Assembly: GCA_049969715.1 (NCBI GenBank)
Contig: JBMFOH010000004.1
Coordinates: 36,701 to 97,682, forward strand
Source of the DNA: JBMFOH01 sp049969715 [NCBI: bacterium]
Lineage (GTDB): Bacteria > DUMJ01
Direction of reading: 5' to 3'
DNA: 60,982 bases
Below are positions 8,849 to 17,053 of the stretch, piece after piece. Every line of letters starts with the position of its first letter. Positions within the stretch are counted from its first letter, which is position 1. Under the pieces are notes generated by a model. That model saw only the letters and a list, made by a program, of their open reading frames with translations. It was not told the origin of the DNA and did no database searches. Position numbers and translations under genes: made by a program.

Positions 8849-9516
8849 AATTTCTAAAGACCCTTTCACTCTTTAAGGGAATCTCTGAAGATGCTATTAG
8901 AAAGATATTAGCTATAGCTAAAGAAAAAAGATATAAGAAAGGAGAGATCATATACTACCAAGGGGATATAAGTTATACCCTAGATATAATAAAAAAGGGT
9001 AAATTAAAGGTAACTATAATGACTGAGGAAGGAAAGGAGAAGATATTAGCTATTCTTTCTGAGGGAGATATTATAGGCGAAATCTCATTGATTGATAATA
9101 GGCCAAGGTCTGCTACAGTAGAAGCATTAGAAGACTGTAGTCTCCTTTCCATTAAAAAAGAGGATTTCGGGAAATTCTTATTAGAGTATCCAAAGATATC
9201 TATTGAGATTGCTAGGATCTTAAGCGAAAGGCTGAGAGATGCGGATAGAAGTATAGAAGAGCTTACATTCTATGATGTAAGGACTAGAATAATAAGCCTT
9301 CTGATTTCTCTTGGGGAAAGATACGGAAAACCTATCTCTAATGGGATAGAGATTCATATCAGATTTACTCATCAAGAGTTAGCTGACCTAGTAGGGTCAT
9401 CAAGAGAGACTATAACCAGAGTGCTAGGGGAATTACAGGAGAATAAAATAATACGTATAGAGAAGGATAAGATCCTGATTATCGCTCCAGAGAAACTAAA
9501 GATATTTAAATCATAG
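8836..9516 (+). CDS. CRP/FNR-family transcriptional regulator
   Basis: A 226-residue regulator. The N-terminal cyclic-nucleotide-binding domain (about 8-125) has the phosphate-binding cassette GEISLIDNRPRSATVEA, with the Glu and the Arg-Ser used by true CRP proteins to hold cAMP. The C-terminal winged helix (about 148-220) has recognition helix SRETITRVLGEL, near-identical in pattern to E. coli CRP and FNR. There is no N-terminal cysteine cluster, so an iron-sulfur FNR is unlikely. Overlap with the cyclase gene implies co-translation. A perfect CRP-type site is found 1.5 kb downstream at 11027. Confidence 0.93.
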   Translation: MESIEFLKTLSLFKGISEDAIRKILAIAKEKRYKKGEIIYYQGDISYTLDIIKKGKLKVTIMTEEGKEKILAILSEGDIIGEISLIDNRPRSATVEALEDCSLLSIKKEDFGKFLLEYPKISIEIARILSERLRDADRSIEELTFYDVRTRIISLLISLGERYGKPISNGIEIHIRFTHQELADLVGSSRETITRVLGELQENKIIRIEKDKILIIAPEKLKIFKS

Positions 9517-10185
9517 TTACCTTCTCTCTTTCTTATCGGAGTCTTCTAGTTTATTCCCTTGCCAGTTTGATATATTATTAGAAGAGCCTTCAGAATGGTT
9601 CGAAGAAGAATGCTCATTAGAAATCTCTTCAGATTTTTCTGAAGAAGAATTCTCAGAACCTGGCTGAGTTGGAGGTTTAACTATAGTAGTTTCTCCTTTC
9701 TTTAGTTTTATAGTCCTCTCTTTTGTGGTAACTTCTACTATCCCTTCATATACGGAAACAATTGTAGTTTGATCAGATAGTACCTCTACTGTAAATTCCG
9801 TACCTCTTACTCCAGCAATAGCTGTAGGGGTTCTTACTTCAAAATTAGGAAATAATTTTGTAATATAGGATTTAATAATACCAATAGTTAAAAATAGATA
9901 GTTATCATATATATTAACATTTGTATCTTGCCCTACTTCCACTATACTCCCATCGGAGAACTTTAATCTTGCCCTTGAATTATAAACAGTCTTAAGCTGA
10001 TCGCCAGGGATTAATATATCCCCATCCTTAACTATAACCCATACAGAATCATTATAGCGTTTTTTATATACCTCACCAGAAATTCCTGTAATAATAGCAT
10101 TATAAGGTGAGACGATATTGATCGTCCCACCTACAAGAAAAGAGATTAATATAAGAAGTATTATCCTAGAAGTAGCTTTATTCAT
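9517..10185 (-). CDS. FecR-domain protein, membrane-anchored or exported
   Basis: A 222-residue protein with an N-terminal hydrophobic segment (about 8-28, signal peptide or anchor), a FecR-type beta-rich domain at about 55-155 (LKFSDGSIVEVGQDTNVNI, VRTPTAIAGVRGTEFTVEV, VYEGIVEV) and a Ser/Glu/Asn-rich low-complexity tail (about 170-222). The GVRGTEF motif is characteristic of stand-alone extracytoplasmic FecR domains, which need not be sigma regulators. It is translated after the exported repeat protein (ATGA overlap). Its stop abuts the convergent CRP-family gene. Likely function: envelope or surface protein; no sigma factor gene adjoins it. Confidence 0.88.
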   Translation of the reverse strand: MNKATSRIILLILISFLVGGTINIVSPYNAIITGISGEVYKKRYNDSVWVIVKDGDILIPGDQLKTVYNSRARLKFSDGSIVEVGQDTNVNIYDNYLFLTIGIIKSYITKLFPNFEVRTPTAIAGVRGTEFTVEVLSDQTTIVSVYEGIVEVTTKERTIKLKKGETTIVKPPTQPGSENSSSEKSEEISNEHSSSNHSEGSSNNISNWQGNKLEDSDKKERR

Positions 10186-10964
10186 CTCTTATTAGTTTGA
10201 GATTGTTTTTTATTCTGATTCTGATTCTGAGTATGGCTTTGACTCTGATGTTGATTTTGTTCTTGGTTCTGCTCTTGATTCTGTTCTTGAATCTCAGCTT
10301 GTTCTTGATTCTGTGCCTCTTTTTTAACCATATCCTTAACCTCTTGTCTTACCTGCATTAGGGTAGAGACTATACTTTCTTCAGAGGTACCAAGTTCCGC
10401 CATAATCTTTGTCCAATTCTTATGTTGTTCTCTAAGCCTTAAGATATTATTTAGGGTATCAGCATTGATACTTCCCTGGCCTAAAGCGGCAGCAATAGAA
10501 TAAGCCATAAGGATATCCATCTGACTCACACCTTGAAGCTCTAGATTCTTCAACGTCTCTTCTGTAACCCCATAGTCTCTTTCTAAAAGATATTCTATAG
10601 CAGTATCTCTTATATTACTTTTACCTAGATTATGATATATACCTAACTTAGAGAGGTTTACATCAAAATGTTTAGCTATCTCTCCCCATCCTAAATCTGG
10701 ATTTGACAAGGCATAGTTTTTTATATCATCTAGAGAGATGCTTCCGTTACGTAGAACTATTGCGCACATAATAGCTATCTCTCCATATCCATAGCCTGAA
10801 TTGTAGAGAGTATTTATAGTGTCTGGGTTAAGGATATCGGGAAATGCACTTAAAAGAGCATTTACTACAACCTTATCCTCCAAAGAACTACTACTAGCAG
10901 CAAAAACTGGCAAATTATACAACATTACCCCTACTATAAGGAATAAAATCACTACTCTTTTCAC
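10182..10964 (-). CDS. Exported protein with internal repeat and Q/N-rich tail, unknown function
   Basis: A 260-residue protein that I cannot assign to a family. It starts at a GTG with a strong GGAGGTGA six bases upstream. Residues 1-23 form a Sec signal peptide (cleavage after VFA likely). About 48-101 and about 136-192 look like two copies of one unit: both have a helix, then AI-rich hydrophobic residues, then GSIS or GSIN, D-x-[IL], and W-x-[EK]-I. Residues 217-260 are an almost pure Gln/Asn/Glu tail built of NQEQ-like steps. It heads the operon with the FecR-domain gene, and both proteins end in hydrophilic low-complexity tails. Its promoter has a CRP-type site about 42 bases upstream of the predicted start. 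Confidence 0.8.
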   Translation of the reverse strand: MKRVVILFLIVGVMLYNLPVFAASSSSLEDKVVVNALLSAFPDILNPDTINTLYNSGYGYGEIAIMCAIVLRNGSISLDDIKNYALSNPDLGWGEIAKHFDVNLSKLGIYHNLGKSNIRDTAIEYLLERDYGVTEETLKNLELQGVSQMDILMAYSIAAALGQGSINADTLNNILRLREQHKNWTKIMAELGTSEESIVSTLMQVRQEVKDMVKKEAQNQEQAEIQEQNQEQNQEQNQHQSQSHTQNQNQNKKQSQTNKR

Positions 10965-10998
10965 AAAAAATCACCTCCAATTAATATTTTTCAATCTA

Positions 10999-11004
10999 AT
11001 TATA
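10999..11004 (-). promoter_or_regulatory. -10 element of the exported-protein/FecR operon
   Basis: TATAAT on the minus strand, predicting a transcription start near 10992. No good -35 exists at the proper distance, as expected for an activator-dependent promoter. The CRP-type site at 11027-11042 is centred about 42.5 bases upstream of this start, close to the -41.5 of class II CRP-activated promoters. Confidence 0.5.
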
Positions 11005-11020
11005 CAAGGAAAAGTAAATA

Positions 11021-11057
11021 GATGTATGTGACATACATCACAATCTTGGTATATAAT
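11021..11057 (+). promoter_or_regulatory. Promoter and 19-base palindromic operator of the glycosidase pseudogene
   Basis: GTGACA (11028-11033), an 18-base spacer and TATAAT (11052-11057) precede the glycosidase start. The -35 lies inside GATGTATGTGACATACATC (11021-11039), a perfect palindrome with 9-base arms around one central G. This palindrome overlaps the CRP-type site but has a different centre, so a second regulator (for example the DeoR protein encoded downstream) could compete there. Confidence 0.5.
11027..11042. promoter_or_regulatory. Perfect CRP-type binding site (TGTGA-N6-TCACA)
   Basis: TGTGACATACATCACA matches both half sites of the E. coli CRP consensus exactly. It lies between two divergent transcription units, near -42 of the leftward FecR operon (activating geometry) and over the -35 of the rightward glycosidase promoter (repressing geometry). 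A CRP-family gene and a cyclase gene lie immediately beyond the FecR operon. Binding by that CRP is inferred, not shown. Confidence 0.6.
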
Positions 11058-11093
11058 TTAAAAGAAACTATAAAAAGAGGAGGTCAAGCGTTT

Positions 11094-14018
11094 ATGAACC
11101 TAAAAGAGGAATTTAAAAACCCAGGTAAAGATTATAGGAGTGCTCCTTTCTGGTCATGGAATGATAGGTTAGACCCTAAAGAACTATCCAGACAAATAAC
11201 CAAGATGAAATCCTCTGGAATGGGTGGATTTTCTATGTACTCTAGGGAAGGTCTTGAGACCCCATACCTTAGTGATGAATGGATGAACTGTATAAAAGAA
11301 TCTGTAAAAACAGCCAAAGAGTTAGGGATGAATGCATGGCTATATGATGAAGATAGATGGCCTTCAGGATTTGCCGGGGGATTAGTGGCAAAAGAGATAG
11401 GGGACGAGGGACGAGCCAAAACGTTGATAATGGAGATAGTAAGGGATACTATAGATCCATTGAATTCCTTGATAAGCTTTAAGGCAAGATTAGACGGTAA
11501 TAGAGTTACAAGCCTAGAAAGAGTCACTTAAAAGACATCCCTCCAAAAAGATGAGGTAGGATTAATCTTTAAAAAAGAGATATGCAAGAAATCTGACTGG
11601 TTTAACGGAGATACATATGGGGATAACCTAAACCCAAAGAGTGTAAAAACTTTTATAAAAACTACCTACGAAAGATATCTTAAAGAGGTAGGAGAGGAAT
11701 TTGGCAAGACTATTCCCGGGATATTTACTGATGAGCTGAATATCTTTTCAGGTCATAACCCAGGACTAAAAGGACTTCCTTGGACAGACATACTCTCTGA
11801 GTATTTCAAAGAGAAAAGGGGTTATGAATTGTTAGAAGGACTTCCCTATCTCTTCTTTGAAGGGGAAAGAGCTCACAAGATGAGATACGATTTTTGGCGT
11901 ACTATTACTGAACTCTTTGTTGAATCTTACTCAAAGCAGATAGGGAAATGGTGTAAGGAACATAATATAATATTTACTGGACATTACCTATATGAGAATG
12001 AGTTTCCTCAGTCAATTATTGCCTCAGGAGCCATTATGCCCCATTATCAATACCAAGGAATCCCAGGAATAGATATTTTAACTGAATCTATAAGAGAGAC
12101 ATTAACAGTAAAACAATGTAGCAGTATTGTGAATCAGTTTAGAAAGAAACGATTAATTTCAGAGCTATACGGATGTACTGGTTGGGAATTTACCTTTGAG
12201 GGACAAAAATGGGTAGGAGATTGGCAGTATGCTCTAGGGGTAAATCTAAGATGCCAACACCTAGCTCTTTATTCCCTAAGGGGGTGTAGGAAGAGAGACT
12301 ATCCTCCTTCATTCAACTATAATACAACCTGGTGGAAATATAATAAGGTAATAGAAGACTATTTTGCCAGGCTCTCCTTTATCCTTTCTGAAGGAGAGGT
12401 AGTAAGGGAGATACTACTGATACATCCTATAGAAAGTGCATGGATGATATTTAATGGGAGTAATATAGAAGAGGTATCTTCTATTGGAAGAGGACTTCAA
12501 GAGATTGCAGATACTCTCCTTGCACTTCACAGGGATTTTGATCTCGGAGACGAGTCTATTATAGAGAACTATGGGAAGGTCTTTGGTAGTGAGTTTGTAG
12601 TAAACGAGGCAAGCTATAAACTAGTAATCCTTCCCCCAATGAAGACTATTAGGGCAAGTACTGTAAAATTATTAAAGGAGTTTCTAGATTCTGGAGGGAA
12701 GATAATCTCTGTAACACCACATCCGGATATGGTAGAAGCTAAAAGGGAGGATTTATCAGAATTATTTACTCATCCAAACGTATTCATCCTAACCGATAGG
12801 AATAAATTGGGTGATACTATTGATAATGATATATTTTTTATAGTAAACATTGATAGAGAGAATTCTCATATGGTAGAGATTATCATAAATAATAGAGGTA
12901 AGGTAGAGGAATGGGATGCTCTTACAGGAGACATAAAAGAGGTCTATCCAGACTATGATACAGGAAAAATAAAGATAAATGTGATATTTGGTCCTGCCGA
13001 ATCCAAGATCTACGTAATTGACCCAAAAGTTGAGCCAGAGAGGAAAAATCCTCCAGTGAAGCATTACAAAAAGAGCTTATATATAGGACCAGTTACCCCA
13101 TTTAAACGTACAGATCCAAATATTTTAGTGTTAGATTTCTGCCAGTATAGGCTTAAAGGAGAGGAATGGTCAGGTCTTTTCCCAGTATGGAGGGCGCAAC
13201 AGGAGATTAGAAATAAACTGGGAATGCGAGATATTCATGTTAATGGGATAGAGCAGCGATGGAGATGGGTTGATAAACCACATCCTAACGATGGAACTCC
13301 TTATAGAATTTAAGTTTATATTCAAAATAAAAAATTTACCTAAATCTCCAGCAAACCTAGTATTAGAGAGGCCAGAAGATTTCGAGATCTCTATTAATGG
13401 GGAGAAGGTGTCAAATAGGGCGAACGGATGGTACCTTGATAGAAGTTTTAAGAAGATAGAACTTCCCTATATAAAAGAGGGGGAGAATGAGATAGTTCTC
13501 TACTGCGGGTATAAAACCATATGGAAGTAGAAGATTGCTATCTTATTGGAGATTTTGGGGTTAACCCTATAACTAGAGAGATAATTAATGAACCAGTCAG
13601 ACTACATTTTGGGGATTGGTACCTCCAAGGATATCCTCACTATGCAGGTAGTATTATATACCTAGAGAATATAAATCTAGAGCTTGAAGAAAACGAAAAG
13701 GCATATATAAATTTAGGTAAACATTCAGCTATAACTACAGCTATATGGGTAAATGAGAAATTAGCTGGCTATATCCCTTGGAAATGTATTAATGGACTTG
13801 ATATTACCCGATTTCTCCATAACGGAGAGAACATCATAGGTATAGAAGTAGTAGGAAGTCCTAGGAATATGCTAGGTCCCCTACATCAAAAGAGCGGGAG
13901 AAGACCTTGGACAGATTCAAGGTCTTTCAGAACAGAAAAGGAGGAGTTTACCCCTGATTATGTACTTATGCCATTTGGCTTATTTGACCAGGTAAGGTTA
14001 GATATATTCGAAGAATAA
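11094..14018 (+). pseudogene. GH106-like (alpha-L-rhamnosidase-type) glycoside hydrolase, disrupted
   Basis: The start ATG has an excellent GAGGAGGT nine bases upstream. The reading continues over about 970 codons but is broken three times. There is an in-frame TAA at 11529-11531, with the same frame continuing open to 13313. A frameshift follows near 13302-13313, and a compensating frameshift near 13510-13521. Translated pieces join into one protein: RSAPFWSWNDRLDP and WLYDEDRWPSGFAGG at the N-terminus (GH106-like TIM barrel), a middle region with FTDELN, and a C-terminal beta-sandwich with YLIGDFGV typical of GH2/GH106 accessory domains. An intact gene would act on rhamnosides or related plant glycosides. 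Sequencing error is possible but three independent lesions make decay more likely. Confidence 0.8.
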
Positions 14019-14025
14019 GTAACCT

Positions 14026-14061
14026 TGCTAGAGGATAGGCAGCAATACCTGTCCTCTAGCA
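14026..14061 (+). terminator. Strong stem-loop downstream of the glycosidase pseudogene
   Basis: TGCTAGAGGATAGG pairs with CCTGTCCTCTAGCA (14-base stem, one G-U wobble) around an eight-base loop, eight bases after the stop codon. No U-run follows, so it may terminate inefficiently or stabilise the 3' end. Confidence 0.5.
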
Positions 14062-14075
14062 CAGTTAACACAATC

Positions 14076-14104
14076 TTGACTTTCATAATCAAATACTATA
14101 AAAT
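14076..14104 (+). promoter_or_regulatory. Promoter of the DeoR-family gene
   Basis: TTGACT (14076-14081), a 17-base spacer and TAAAAT (14099-14104) match the vegetative consensus well. The start would be near 14111, with a leader of about 30 bases containing the AAGGGGTGA ribosome binding site at 14127-14135. Confidence 0.6.
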
Positions 14105-14139
14105 GTGCCTAAATGTAAATATACGTAAGGGGTGAGATT

Positions 14140-14907
14140 ATATTTACTGAAGAAAGAATCTCCAAGATCTTGGAGATTATCAACGAAAGAAAGAGTATAA
14201 CAGTTCAGGAATTAAGCGAGATTTTAGGCGTTTGCGAAGTAACTATAAGGAAAGACCTAAATAGACTTGACGAAATGGGGCTTGTTAAGAGAACCCATGG
14301 GGGAGCTATAGCTATAACTAATGTCCAATTTGAACCCTCCCTTAATCAGAGGGAATGTGAGAATCTAGATATAAAAGTAAAGATAGGAAGATTAGCTGTA
14401 GGCCTTATAGAAGATAGAGAGACCATCATTTTAGATTCTGGAACTACTACATATCAGATTGCCAAAAACCTTAAAAATAAATCCTTCTCTGAACTTACAG
14501 TGATAACTAATTCTATAGCTATAGCTAATGAGCTTATAAATTGTATTAATCTCAATCTAATCGTATTGGGAGGAGAGTGTAGGGCTATTACCGGGGCATT
14601 AGTGGGGAGCTTCACCGAAGAGATGCTAAAAAGTATCTATGCTGACAAGGTTTTTTTAGGAGCAAATGGATTTAGCCTTGAAAGAGGACTAACTGCTCCA
14701 AACCCAACCGAAGCTCATACAAAGATGTTAATGGCAAGAAGTGCAAAAAGACGAATAGGGGTAATAGACCATACGAAGATAGGATTGGAATTTTTGGTCT
14801 CTTTTTGCTCCCTATCTGATCTAAATGTCCTCATAACAGATGATGGGGTTTCATCATTATATCTTGAGAAAATCAGAGAGAGTGGGACAGAGGTCCTTCT
14901 AGCTTAG
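14140..14907 (+). CDS. DeoR-family sugar-responsive transcriptional regulator
   Basis: About 255 residues. The N-terminal winged HTH has the DeoR signature (ITVQELSEILGVCEVTIRKD and then GLVKRTHGGA). The C-terminal DeoRC sensor domain has DSGTTTYQIAKNL, LGGECR and GANGFSLERGLT. The frame has no ATG or GTG before the HTH. The first TTG (14170) would cut helix 1 (EERISKILEIINERK) and has no Shine-Dalgarno, whereas AAGGGGTGA at 14127-14135 points to ATA at 14140 or ATT at 14137. I list the ATA. It probably controls the adjacent glycosidase or a linked sugar operon; DeoR proteins usually sense phosphorylated sugars. Confidence 0.88.
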   Translation: MFTEERISKILEIINERKSITVQELSEILGVCEVTIRKDLNRLDEMGLVKRTHGGAIAITNVQFEPSLNQRECENLDIKVKIGRLAVGLIEDRETIILDSGTTTYQIAKNLKNKSFSELTVITNSIAIANELINCINLNLIVLGGECRAITGALVGSFTEEMLKSIYADKVFLGANGFSLERGLTAPNPTEAHTKMLMARSAKRRIGVIDHTKIGLEFLVSFCSLSDLNVLITDDGVSSLYLEKIRESGTEVLLA

Positions 14908-14948
14908 ATTGTATTTTCATTTATTTTGTAGTATCTTTATTTATAGAG

Positions 14949-15887
14949 ATGGATAGCATTATAGAAAATGTCATAGAGAATGTAGAGAAGGTTATTGTTG
15001 GTAAGAGGCAAGTCGTAGAATATTTTTTAGCTTGTATTCTGGCAAATGGTCATATTTTATTTGAGGATATGCCAGGAGTGGGGAAGACTATGCTCTGTAG
15101 AGCTATGGCTATTTCGTTAGGAATGAGCTTCAAGAGGATTCAGTTTACTCCAGACCTCTTACCTTCAGATATAACAGGTGTATCTGTGTTTAATCAGAAG
15201 ATACAGGAATTCGAGTTTAAGCCTGGTCCTATCTTCGCTAATCTTATCTTAGCAGACGAAATAAATAGGGCAACACCTAAAACTCAGTCTAGTTTACTAG
15301 AGTGTATGGAGGAAAGACAGGTTACGATAGAAGGAACAACTATAAAGCTTCCAAAACCATTTATAGTGATGGCAACACAAAATCCTATTGAATATGAAGG
15401 GGTATTCCCTCTTCCAGAAGCACAGGTAGATCGTTTCTTAATGAAGCTCTCCATAGGCTACCCATCTTATGATGATGAAATCGAAATAATAAAAAGTCAA
15501 AGGATCAAACATCCAATAGAAAACTTACAACCTGTGACTTCTTTAGAAGAGGTAATCTCTCTACAAGAAAGGGTAAAAGAGGTATATGTAGACGAAACAA
15601 TCATCCAATATATCTTAGATATCGTTAGTGCTACCCGAAAACACAGTGATATAGCTGTTGGTGCCAGCCCTAGGGGAAGTCTAGCAATGTATAAAAGTGC
15701 CCAAACAATTGCTTATATAAGAGGAAGGGACTATGTCCTTCCTGACGATATAAAAGAAATTGCCCCATTAGTCTTAGCTCATCGTATTATCTTGAAGTCT
15801 GAAAGTTATCTCAGGGGTTATACTCAAAAAGGGATCATCTCTACTATCCTAATGTCGGTAGAGGTTCCTATAGGAAAGGTCAAATGA
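14949..15887 (+). CDS. MoxR-family AAA+ ATPase
   Basis: A 312-residue AAA+ protein of the MoxR group. Walker A is EDMPGVGKTM at about 38-47, Walker B is LILADEINRA at about 99-108, and the sensor region is VMATQNPIEYEGVFPLPEAQ. The C-terminal AAA lid is present (about 225-305). MoxR ATPases act as chaperones for partner proteins, and the gene is followed with an ATGA overlap by a DUF58 protein, the classic partner. Length is normal. The membrane or cell-envelope target is not identified. Confidence 0.95.
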   Translation: MDSIIENVIENVEKVIVGKRQVVEYFLACILANGHILFEDMPGVGKTMLCRAMAISLGMSFKRIQFTPDLLPSDITGVSVFNQKIQEFEFKPGPIFANLILADEINRATPKTQSSLLECMEERQVTIEGTTIKLPKPFIVMATQNPIEYEGVFPLPEAQVDRFLMKLSIGYPSYDDEIEIIKSQRIKHPIENLQPVTSLEEVISLQERVKEVYVDETIIQYILDIVSATRKHSDIAVGASPRGSLAMYKSAQTIAYIRGRDYVLPDDIKEIAPLVLAHRIILKSESYLRGYTQKGIISTILMSVEVPIGKVK

Positions 15888-17053
15888 TACGATGGTTTAC
15901 TCTTGTCTCAATCTTTGGACTTTTTGCTCTCTTCTTTAAGAATCAATTCATCTATACCCTATTTTATCTTTCTATTATTCTACCAGCAGTAAGCCAGTGG
16001 CTTTTGCGCTTTACATTCAAAAGACTAGAGACTAAACCATACATATCTCCTAAGAATATATTCTATCGGGAATCTTCCAGATTCACCATAAAAATATCTA
16101 ATAATTCGCCGATACCTATCTATTGGTTAGAGATTATCGTATATCTACCCCAGAAATTGGTCTTCCAGGATAAGATCGGAGCAGTATATAGGATACCTCC
16201 TAAGGGAATGGTTTCGTTGGATTATGAGATAAAAGGTGTCAGAAGAGGTTGTTATGAATTAGGTCCAATCATCTTGCAATCATCTGATATTATTTCAGGA
16301 GAGGAATTGAGAAATGAAATCAAGCTTTCAGACCGTCTTCTAGTATACCCTAAGATCCTTCCTCTTACCTCTGGTAGATTACACTCATACCAGCCTATAG
16401 GAGAATTAAAGTCAGAAGAGGTTGCTTTCGAAGACCCTTCTAGGTTTAGCGGGATAAGAGAGTATACAGATACCGATCCTATTAAAAGGATACACTGGAA
16501 GGTATCTGCACATACCGGCAAATTGCAGGTAAAGGTTTATGAACCTACTATAGGGGCGCAGAGTGTTATATTCTTAAATCTTAGGTATCAAGATTATCAA
16601 ACCTATGACAGAGACTATAAGGCAGAATTGGCAGTAACATTGTCTTCTTCTCTTTCCGCCTTTCTCATTGAAAAGAAGCAGGCAGTAGGATTAGTAACTA
16701 ATGGTGGAGATATGTTTGTTTCAAACGAAGATATCCCTATCCAAAAAATTCATCCAAAACAGGGTGAGGACCAACTTATAAGGATATTAGAGGTGCTTGC
16801 AAGATGTACGTTAAGGAAGACAGAGCCATTCATAAACGTTATCTACTCTGAAAGCCAGATGTTTCCCAGATGGATGAATCTGCTTGTCATTACCCCTAAA
16901 GAAACAATAGAGATTATAGAGTTTTTGTTAGGGATAAGGCATAGGGGGGCTAACATAACCTTATTTACACTTACCAACTACAAAGGTAATAGGAAAGAAG
17001 AGGGTATCTATATATATGAAATCACCAATGAGGATGAAATCAAAACATTATAG
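15884..17053 (+). CDS. DUF58 domain protein
   Basis: A 389-residue protein with two N-terminal TM helices (about 4-40), a beta-sandwich (about 55-150), and the DUF58 core GIREYTDTDPIKRIHWKVSAHTG near 185-205, followed by a vWA-like fold. DUF58 proteins occur with MoxR ATPases in many bacteria and are presumed substrates or partners in envelope functions. It overlaps the MoxR gene by four bases and the following membrane protein by 38 bases at most. Confidence 0.92.
   Translation: MIRWFTLVSIFGLFALFFKNQFIYTLFYLSIILPAVSQWLLRFTFKRLETKPYISPKNIFYRESSRFTIKISNNSPIPIYWLEIIVYLPQKLVFQDKIGAVYRIPPKGMVSLDYEIKGVRRGCYELGPIILQSSDIISGEELRNEIKLSDRLLVYPKILPLTSGRLHSYQPIGELKSEEVAFEDPSRFSGIREYTDTDPIKRIHWKVSAHTGKLQVKVYEPTIGAQSVIFLNLRYQDYQTYDRDYKAELAVTLSSSLSAFLIEKKQAVGLVTNGGDMFVSNEDIPIQKIHPKQGEDQLIRILEVLARCTLRKTEPFINVIYSESQMFPRWMNLLVITPKETIEIIEFLLGIRHRGANITLFTLTNYKGNRKEEGIYIYEITNEDEIKTL

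Noticed and set aside
10195-10320. Short repeated units resembling a CRISPR-like or VNTR array
   Set aside because: The repeats are Gln/Asn/Glu codons in frame within the tail of the exported protein; there are no spacers or palindromic repeats.
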